Shown here one piece after another: positions 55,974 to 64,000 of a DNA stretch of 64,000 nucleotides; the first letter of the stretch is position 1, and every line of letters starts with the position of its first letter. The notes below the pieces were generated by a model. That model was not told the DNA's origin and searched no databases. It saw nothing but the letters and a program-made list of their open reading frames with translations. Source of the DNA: Ochotona curzoniae (taxonomy: Eukaryota > Chordata > Mammalia > Lagomorpha > Ochotonidae); assembly GCF_017591425.1 (NCBI RefSeq), contig NW_024467106.1, positions 24,666,501 to 24,730,500 on the forward strand, given 5' to 3'. Position numbers and translations under genes: made by a program.

Positions 55974-57369
55974 TTTAAAACATGAGAAAATTTGCTCTAT
56001 AAGTCACAAGCCTACTAACTTTCAATTATCATTTTAACAGGATATCGTATTGATTACTTTGGATTCTTTAATCTGTGTGACAAGAAACAAAAATAGCCCT
56101 TTGATATCCTGCATGTATTTTTTCATCTGCCAGTTGAATGCTGATCTAATCAAGACTGCATTTTCATGACTCCCACTCTAAATCATTCATCTAAGTTTAA
56201 ATTGTGATTTCTTAGTAACTTTCTACCATACAACTCACATTTTAGCATTCTTCTTCTTTTAATTTCTCTATCAAAAGCTGAATCATACCAGGTGTCCCGG
56301 AATCTATCCCTCCTACACAGCAGTTACTGCTCAGGCTTCTAAGTATTCAACTACTCTTTCTGAAATGGATATTTCATACTGGATCCTAAGTACACTTAAC
56401 TCTCCTCCTTTTGAAAAGAAAAATGAAAGAGTAGGGAAAAAAATCCCCTATGTCTTCATCTTATACTCTAGATATTACTTTATTTCATGTCTTTTTAAAG
56501 CAAAACTTCTATAATTGTTCTGAGTGTTGCCCTCACTTATTCACTATTCCTATCTTGGAGCTTCCACCATTCTAATTTAAATGCCTATCACTCATTCAAA
56601 TAACTCACTCCAACTCAGCAGCAAACCTTTCAGCAGCTAAGTATAAGGAGCATGCTTTGTTCCTTCTGCCTTAAACTGGAAAACCACTCCTCTTCGGCTT
56701 CCATACAAAGCCATATCCTACATAACATTTTCTGTCTCTAACAAATCATTTGCCATGTCTTAGAGACCTGTCAACACTCAATCCAGATATTGAGTATTAC
56801 AGAATATTTGAGTTCCTCATAAATTGTTTGATCATTTTTTAATTTTGTGGGAAATGTTGTACATTATGGATCAAATTACCACTTCCAATGATGCCGTCCA
56901 AATTTTCATTTCCCATATCTCTCCACATCCAATAAAGTTTGTACACTACATTTAGTGGTAAATTTAATATTTATTTTTACCCCTCTAAAAAAAACAACTG
57001 AAACTCAACATGCAAATGCTGCATCCTTTTTTCTCCTTATATAATTAGATTTTTAAAAATTAAAAAAAGATTAGTTACATTATAATTCACACCATAATGT
57101 TGATCCGTAATATTTACAATGTTTTTCATACTTCTTCATTCCAGGCATGTGCTTTAGCTTGTCCTCTTGCACTCCTGTGTGAGTCACTTTGAAAACAGCA
57201 TGTCTCTTTATCTTTAACCTCAGAAGGCACATGAAGCAAATCTGATCAGAGTCCAGTAAGGCTTAGACAAGTGTGGTCTAGATCAAATAAATGTCAGTTA
57301 GCTTACAGATCTATGATCATGAGAACACACCTTTGTCATTCTAAGGCAGAAAGGCTTTCAAGTGCTTTT
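55974..57369. other. Unassigned DNA
   Basis: No gene call. The 56230-56800 part is less AT-rich and pyrimidine-biased. It might be an ancient LINE2-type relic, but I could not align it. Confidence 0.4.
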
Positions 57370-57698
57370 AAAATTTTATTTATTTTTATTTATTTGAATG
57401 GCAGCAAAATGTGGAGAGAAAAACAGAAAGCTCCTTATTCTGCTAGCTCACTCCCCAAATGCTTGCAACAGTGTGGCTGAGCCAGGCTGAAACAAAGAAG
57501 CTGGCACTCACTTCGGGTCTCTTGTGTGGGTAACAGGAATGCAAACACTCCAACAATCACCTGCTGTCTCCCAGAGTGCATATTAGCAGAAAGTTGGAAA
57601 TGAAATGGACCTGGGACCCAAACGCAGGCAATCAGACTTGGGAGATAGTCATCCGAATCCCTGTGGCAAACATACTTCTGCTGTACCACAGCCCCTGA
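57370..57698 (-). mobile_element. Old lagomorph SINE
   Basis: Minus-strand copy with an ATTTATTTTTATTTATTTGA tail complement, CCTTATTCTGCTAGCTCACT, CGGGTCTCTTGTGTGGGTAA, CACCTGCTGTCTCCCAGAGT, and a head ending TGCTGTACCACAGCCCC. The CACCTGCTG...CAGAGTGCATATTAGC segment marks the older SINE type also seen at 61735. Confidence 0.88.
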
Positions 57699-58470
57699 TG
57701 ATTTATCCATCAGTCCTCTTAATGTTACGTCCTGCATGATTGGTTTACTTTTCTTCATCTCTTCTCTGCTTCTAGCACATCCCTTCTCTTTTCTTAGCTA
57801 CCAAAATAAGTGCTAATGACTACCTTTGTCTAGGCTTTTCTGTTTGTGCCTTGCTTCAGCTCCGCTTGTCAGTTGTCCTTTAGATGTATGATTTCGATCA
57901 GAAACCTTCCATTGTCCCTAACATTTTGTGCTGTTTGAGCTCTTTTTTTAGTTGCTATTCTTTGGTTTTAATTTAAGAGAAAAAAATTTCAAAACCCTTA
58001 AGTATTTGGTATTATTTCTCATGTTTCTCCTGTGTTTCTCCTATGCCCCCTCATTCCCCGAGCTTCAGTTGAACTCTTTTTCCCCTATATTTGTGATGTT
58101 TTCCTCACACTGGTGTCATAACCATGTTGTCTGTTATGCCTGCCACAATTTCTGTTTAATGGCTGAACTTTTTATCATCCTTCAGATGCTGGATGCACTG
58201 TCCCTTTCTGTAATCTTTTGTTTACTTCCTGAGTAGTCTAAAGTTATATTACATTTTCTCATACTGTTCTGTAGCCTTCACAGTATTTGGAAATGTATCA
58301 ATATTCTTACCTGTGTATTTCCTTATTACTTTTACCTTGATATGAAAATGTAAGCTCCTTGAAAATGTGGCTCATGTTAATTTCTGGAAACTGAAATTTC
58401 CTTAGTTATAACAGCAATGTCTGACCTATAAAGTTACTCTTAAAATATGAACAAATGTATTAGAATTCAG
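57699..58470. other. Possible LINE2-type relic, otherwise unassigned
   Basis: AATGTAAGCTCCTTGAAAAT at about 58347, followed by AGCAATGTCTGACCTATAAA, recalls the 3' region of LINE2. The preceding pyrimidine-rich stretch could be part of it. Weak evidence. Confidence 0.35.
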
Positions 58471-59749
58471 TCAGTGCTTGCAGGAGCAGTCATACCAAAA
58501 TGATGTCAGCTACAAACTTTCTTTCGATGTCGTACTTAACTACATCTTATTCATCTTGAATTGAGACAACATCTTTCTTGAGATTGTTGCCTGGTTTGCA
58601 GGCATATGACTTTGCCACATCTGATTTTGCATATATCAAATCAAAGGTTTTTTCAGTTTTCAGTTCAGGCAGTTAGTTTCATTGTTGCCATTGATCGCGT
58701 CAGCTTAGTGTTATTCCTTCTTAGAATAGTCTTTGATATCCTTTAAATATAGCCCAGGGTTGAATTCTAGAACTTGAAGTTAAAGTTTAGTTCATACCAG
58801 TTTATTTTTCTACATGTTAATTCTAAATAAGGTCTCATGACCAAAATGAGGAGTTTTTGACCTAACTGTTTTTAGCGTATCTGAATCTTCATGATTTGTT
58901 TCATTCAAAGATTAAATCCGTAACATTAAAATTCACAAAATTGAAAATTCGTTTTAAACAATTAAGGGAAGCCAACAAAACTTGTGGAAATTATGTGATA
59001 AATACAAACACTGAACACACATATAGATAATATTTTTCTTGACTTAATTATTTTTATTTACATGACCTGTAGAATTTTTTGTTTGTTTTCTCATCTGCAA
59101 AATTTAACAAATTTAATCTGTCGAAAGAAGGGTTGAATATGCTAGAACAAAAATGTATCCATTTATGGTAGACTTAAAAATCTCATTTTTGTATCAAGCA
59201 AAAAAGTAAATGTTCCTTTTGTAAATTAATTTCTGAAATTAAGCATATTTATTTAAAATAAATTTGATCATAAGAGTATCATCTCATACATAGTTTAAAG
59301 ATGATCACAATCATTATAAAGCTACAAAAAGTAAAATATGATATTAAGTGTCATATTCAAACCAAAGGAGGAATAAAAATGTTCGTTTTCTCCTCTGAAA
59401 TAAAAGTTGAAAAAAAAAAAGAAAGGAAAAAGAGATGGGACAACATAAACAAGGTGTATGGATATAATATTCATGTAAGCCAAAATCTAACAGGAGAAGC
59501 AGAAATGATGGGAAAAGCCTAAAACGACAGGGATTTGGAGGCCCAATAATGATCAAACAATGAAGCCTCATGACTGTACATCAGTTGTTCACAGGCATTA
59601 AGACAGCAAGAACTGAGGCAGAATGTTAGACTATCAGTATGACTGTTAAAGGAATGCAACCATTTGTGTACTTTCCAGTGACAAAAGGGGTGTGAACAGG
59701 CCATTAGAGATGAAAACCTCAGGAGAGCAATAATCAAGACACAAAATCA
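58471..59749. other. AT-rich unassigned DNA
   Basis: Short frames at 59301-59571 contain A-rich low complexity. Nothing recognised. Confidence 0.45.
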
Positions 59750-61450
59750 GGAACAGAAACCCTGTCAAGGAGGCCTGGAGCAGTTTACTGCACTGCTAAA
59801 TGCTATCAAACTTCCAAAGGACTAATTCCAATTATGTTTAAACTATAGAAGCAATTTTCTCAAATATCTTCTATGAGACCAGGGTCATTTTCATTACAAA
59901 ACCAGAAAAAAATGTACAACAAATAAAAAGATCCATAGAACAGTATTCCAGATGAAAATGAATGTAAAACTCGTAAGATACTAGCTAATAGAATCCAACA
60001 AATTAAAAAGATCTGCAACCAGGACTATATGGAATTTATCCCAGGGATGTAGAAGTCATTCATCAGGTATGTTAGTAAATGTGACACACCATATTAACAA
60101 ACTGATGAATTTAAAAAATGCATACTTATCTCAGTTTATGTGGAGAAAGCATTAGATAAAACATTACATCCTTTCATTAAAGAAAAAAGCTTAAGCAGAT
60201 TGGGTATAAAAGGAAAATTTCTCAACGTAACCAAGACAGCCTCACAGCCAGCAAAGTACTTGAGTAAGGTAAAAGTTGGAAGTATTTCCAGTAACATCTG
60301 AACAACACATGGATGCCCACTTTAAACATAACTTTTACATATTGTTTTAGAAGCTTTATCCAGAGTCATTAGCCATTTTCCTATAGGGAAGGAGAAATTA
60401 AAATTATCCCTGCTTGCAAATGGCACAATCTTACAAATAAAGAAATCCAAAGAATCCATCGAAATTGTTGGGAGCTCATGAGATTTCAGTAAAATTACAT
60501 GTTATAAAATGAATACAACAAAGTCAATAGCATTCATATACCCAAAAATAAGATGTTTGAGAAATAACTTGTAAGATCAATACCATTCACAATAGTGGAA
60601 AAAGTTGAAATATCTTGGAGTAAGTATAGTCAAGTATGTGAACAATCTACAATGAAAATTACAGAATATCAAGGAAAAAACTTGAGGAAGACACAAATGA
60701 ATAGAAAAATAATCCATGCCCAGGAACTGAAAAAATTAATATCCTCAAAATACCCAATCAAAATACTAAGGACATCATGCTCAGATCTACAAAAAATGAC
60801 TCTAAAAGTAATTAGGACACACAAAAGACCCTGAATAGCTGAAGCAATGTTAAACAGCAAAAACAAATTGAAGAGCATCACATACTATATATCTAGAAAC
60901 ACTATGGGCAGTTAAAATCAAAACAGGATATACTGGCACACACAAATTTACGTGCAGACCAATGGAACGAAATAAGAGCCCTATAAATTAATTTACAAGT
61001 AAATACTCTTTGACAAAGTAACACCACTCTTTGGAAAAAGAACAGTCTTCTCAATATATAGTGTTAGGAAATACAGATCTTTGAATGTGGGTGTATGAGT
61101 TAAAATTCATAAATTACATGTTAGACAAAAACAAACTCACAGTGGGTCAGAGAAAAAAAAACTATGGTTATAAAATTAAATTACTAGTGGCAAATATTTA
61201 AAGAACTTTGCAGACAGTGGTATATACAAAAATTTTTTTGGATAAGATACCAGAAACCCAGATAATAAACATAAATATAAATTAAACATAAACATAAATA
61301 AATAAATAAATATTCAAATCAGATTATTTCAAACTAAGAGATGCCTGCATTGCAAAGGAAACATTGAACAAAAAGAATTAGGAAGGGACAGAATGGTAGA
61401 AAGAATTTGCTAACTATCTATCCAATGAAGTGTACACAATCCAGAATATT
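59750..61450 (+). mobile_element. Ancient L1 ORF2 fragment
   Basis: Sense reverse-transcriptase landmarks remain in order: GGCCTGGAGCAGTTTACTGC, AATTTATCCCAGGGATGTAG, TATGTGGAGAAAGCATTAGA (around catalytic Asp 600, now changed), AACACATGGATGCCCACTTT, and CTGCTTGCAAATGGCACAAT, where the catalytic Asp-Asp motif has decayed. The C-terminal half then runs to about 61450. Stops and frameshifts abound. The most diverged L1 that I could still align. Confidence 0.85.
61264..61312 (+). repeat. (TAAA)n A-rich simple repeat
   Basis: AAACATAAATATAAATTAAA and AATAAATAAATAAATA units inside the ancient L1. Confidence 0.85.
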
Positions 61451-61734
61451 TAAGGCATCAAGAAACTCATCATCTTTTAAATGGATTTTTTCATTTACTG
61501 CATTATCTTCAGTCAAACCAGTTAACAAACATTTTTGTGTCAAATTTAGAGCTCAAATATTTGGATGCCTATTAATTACATTTTCTTTGTTCTAATTAAC
61601 ATTACTAATGAAGTTTGTTCTACCTTTACTCCCTCAATAATCAGATTGTTGGATTTATAAATCCAGACCCTGTTTTATACTGGTTTATACTGAATTAGAG
61701 ATAATGCGAACTGAGGCTGTGGCAACCATTATTG
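61451..61734. other. AT-rich unassigned DNA
   Basis: Nothing recognised. Confidence 0.4.
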
Positions 61735-62397
61735 AGAGTTAGAATGAAAGATAGAAACTGTGCTCAAGAGAGAGAAGAAGAGATTGACTGAGGCTGAGTT
61801 CTCCTATCTTGCAGTCCACTTTCCAAATGGAGGCAACAACAAACTCTGCGCCAGATTGAATCCAGGATTTAGAATTCCATCCTTGGCCCAGCACAATAGG
61901 TAGAGGCTAAAGTCCTTGCGTTGCACACTCTGGAATCCCATATGGGCGCCGGTTCTAATCCCTGCAGCCCTGCTTCCCATCTAGCTCCCTGCTTGTGGCC
62001 TGGGAAAGCAGTTGAGGACGGCCCAAAGCCTTGGGACCCTGTACCCACGTGGGAGACCCAGAAGAAGCTTCTGGCTCTTGGCTTCGAACTGGCTCAGTTC
62101 CAGCCGTTGCAGCCGCTTGAGGAGTGAACATTCGGATGAAAGATCTTCCTCTCTGTCTCTCCTCTTTGTATATCCGCCTTTCCAATAAAAATAAAGAAAT
62201 CTTAAAAAAAAAAAAGAATTCCATCCTTTTCTTCCAGATGAGTAACAGAGGCCCACCTATTTAAGTCATCATATGCTGCCTCTCAGTGCAAAAGTAGAAA
62301 GCTGGAGTAGAAGAAGAATATTTGGGACTTTTGCAGGCATTCTGGTATATGATGTTAGTAATCCAAGTGGTAGCTTGATTTGATGTGCCACAACCCT
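61735..62397 (-). mobile_element. Old SINE interrupted by a younger SINE
   Basis: The minus-strand SINE is split. The tail half lies at 61735-61884 (AGTCCACTTTCCAAATGGAG, CTCTGCGCCAGATTGAATCC). The head half lies at 62229-62397 (ATATGCTGCCTCTCAGTGCA, TATGATGTTAGTAATCCAAG, TTTGATGTGCCACAACC). Between them sits a plus-strand SINE with its own duplication. It is of the older SINE type. Confidence 0.82.
61885..62214 (+). mobile_element. Young lagomorph SINE nested in an older one
   Basis: GGCCCAGCACAATAGGTAGA head, GGAATCCCATATGGGCGCCG, GACGGCCCAAAGCCTTGGGA, AGATCTTCCTCTCTGTCTCT and an AATAAAAATAAAGAAATC tail. Flanked by perfect 14-bp copies of AGAATTCCATCCTT (61871-61884 and 62215-62228). Several CpGs are intact. 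Confidence 0.96.
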
Positions 62398-63019
62398 TAT
62401 GCCAAATGTGACGTGTAAATTCACGGAAATAATCCTATTGTGAAAAAGAAGCAAGATTTCTAAATAAATACCTTATTTAATTCAGTGTACTACCGATATC
62501 AATTAGTTCAGAAAACTTAGGTTTTAAGATCCTTGTGGGACACATGAGCCATTTCTTCTGAGAAAATGGCTTCAAATGGGAAAACTGAATCCAGTTAGCA
62601 TTTCAGCCCTCTTAAGAAGCCCTATGGATGAACAGCAGAACTTGTTGACAAGGGTGTTCCAGCCTTGAGTGGTTGACAGCTTATGTTTTCAGATTTTATA
62701 CAGAAAATTTTTACACTCTTGTGTACAATAAAGAGTGCAGATATCCTCCAGGATTCCTTCTTGGTCCTTACTACTTTTTGTCTTAGAGTAATGTGATAGA
62801 GAAGAAGCCTTTCTAAGTAATGGATATGATTTGCGGATTCAGCTAAATCTGGCACAACATGTGGCCTTATCCCCAAATATACATGGGTCTATACCTACAT
62901 TAATAGAGATTTAAAAGTAGGGATTCTATACTTGTTTCCAAATGTCACTTTAGTATGTAACAAGGCTGGTAGTAAAAGATATTGAATCTCTGCCAAAGAG
63001 GTTTTATTTGCTTATTTTG
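62398..63019. other. Unassigned, possibly retroviral on the minus strand
   Basis: A minus-strand frame at 62622-62876 lies downstream (in the antisense direction) of the pol relic. I cannot match it to integrase or any other domain. Confidence 0.35.
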
Positions 63020-63430
63020 AATTTTTAAATTGATTTAGTCTGCTTGTTAAAGACCCAGTTTGGTAGGAATATTTTCATAATTTTCAAATATACTGTAACT
63101 AAAATTACTCCTATCAGCTGGATATAGAATACTAATAATGAAACATTTTAATACCAGGTTTTGCAGTTTCAAAGCACACAAATTGTCATTAGAAACTCCA
63201 GCCTGCCCTTTGTGAGCTGCACAATGAACCACTGATAGGCAATCCCGCTGCTGTAAAGCCCCTGCCAAATCAGCTATCAATGTTTCATGAGAGATTTTAG
63301 TTCTCATTGATGTTACAAATTCCTGTGATTTAAGAAAAAATTGCCTATTATGTGTAGCACACATAATATAATAATTATTAGAATACATATTCACGTTAAC
63401 TCTAGTAACTGCTGCTAATGCGTCTGCTTA
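63020..63430 (-). pseudogene. Endogenous retrovirus pol relic (RNase H part)
   Basis: The minus-strand frame from about 63430 to 63047 is open for more than 115 codons and carries an RNase H-like order. A VNMYSNNYY stretch stands where retroviral RNase H has a conserved Tyr-Asp-Ser motif, with the Asp replaced. KSQEFVTS follows, then a helix, LSVVHCAAHKG (the His-containing strand) and VSNDN, with the last acidic residue also changed. The loss of catalytic acids and of flanking frames shows it is dead. The pattern is closest to class I (gammaretrovirus-like) elements from memory. No LTRs were found in the window. Confidence 0.55.
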
Positions 63431-64000
63431 TGTAGATTTAATTCTAGACAAAACCTAAGTTGTTTGGGTTTCATGCTAAGTTGTCACAACGTAAGAAGTC
63501 CTACGTTACTTTACGTCTCTTTCTTTTTACCTTTTTTTTTTTCTTTATATGCTGAGCCCATACCAGGATTAATCAGTAATTTGTTACTTTAACTAAAATA
63601 CTAGAGGTGTTTCTTAGAATGGAATGTTCTATTTTAGCTCACAATTTGGATGTTTACCATCCAAGAGCAGTTTAGCCTCTGGGTTCAGATATCAGATGAC
63701 AGAGAGACACAGAAGTCAAACTTGGTTTCCATGGCTGATTTAAGTTATCCTCTCATAGGAGCTGCCTGCAGAGAGAGTGCACCCAGTGACTTAACGATCC
63801 TCATGTTCGGCCTGCATCCCAGATGCCATGGCTAGATCCGATCTCTAATCTTAATTTATCAATCATTAGCATAAATCTACTCCATAAATTCCAGCATATG
63901 ACTTTGAAATCTATTAATCTGTATGATTTTAGGGTGTCAAATTCTGTTTAAACAGTAATAACAACATCAATAAACACTATGAGTACATCTTAAGAAAACC
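63431..64000. other. Unassigned DNA
   Basis: T run at 63532-63543. The 63620-63840 part is less AT-rich and could belong to the same retroviral relic, but nothing was recognised. Confidence 0.35.

Overview
The window looks like gene-poor, AT-rich mammalian nuclear DNA, intergenic or deep intronic. The SINEs point to a lagomorph. More than twenty copies of a tRNA-derived SINE of the rabbit/pika C-repeat type are scattered on both strands. The youngest copies keep a polymerase III A box and B box and end in AATAAATAAATCTT-type tails. Their internal sequence fits my memory of pika (Ochotona) better than rabbit, but that is recollection, not a search. I see no host protein-coding gene, no tRNA or rRNA gene, no CRISPR array and nothing bacterial.

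The main object is a full-length LINE-1 on the + strand at about 4001-10677. It has a CpG-rich 5' UTR with a YY1-like site at its tip, an intact ORF1 (320 aa from the ATG at 5373) and an intact ORF2 (1270 aa). It continues with a short 3' UTR holding a G-rich tract, an AATAAA and a poly(A) tail. A near-perfect target-site duplication (18 of 19 bases) flanks it. All expected endonuclease, reverse-transcriptase and C-terminal zinc-knuckle residues are present, so it is a candidate active element. ORF1p would coat the L1 RNA and ORF2p would nick DNA and reverse-transcribe. The same machinery probably mobilised the SINEs. The L1 inserted into the 3' target-site copy of an older SINE, so one target motif now occurs three times.

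Most of the rest is a graveyard of dead elements. Old L1 pieces on the + strand lie at 10691-11568, 26230-26520, 29632-30573, 30645-32020, 45440-47220 and 59750-61450. Old L1 pieces on the - strand lie at 15870-16620, 20705-22090, 25885-26160, 26560-28060, 35985-37090 and 47620-48060. An L1 with an inverted 5' part (twin priming) lies at 52990-54310. Ancient LTR relics resembling ERVL-MaLR elements are suggested near 32.6, 37.1, 40.7, 41.5 and 49.2 kb. A broken retroviral pol RNase H fragment on the - strand lies near 63.0-63.4 kb. A short GC-rich poly(A)-tailed retrocopy lies at 54829-54957.

Between these are long AT-rich stretches with no recognisable features. Two short protein-like ORFs, near 18.8-19.0 kb (-) and 42.84-43.07 kb (+), could not be identified. 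No new defence or metabolic system is visible. The points worth following are the intact L1, the repeated use of its insertion site, its unusual 5' UTR, the turnover of L1 3' UTRs, the twin-primed copy, the short retrocopy and the pol relic.
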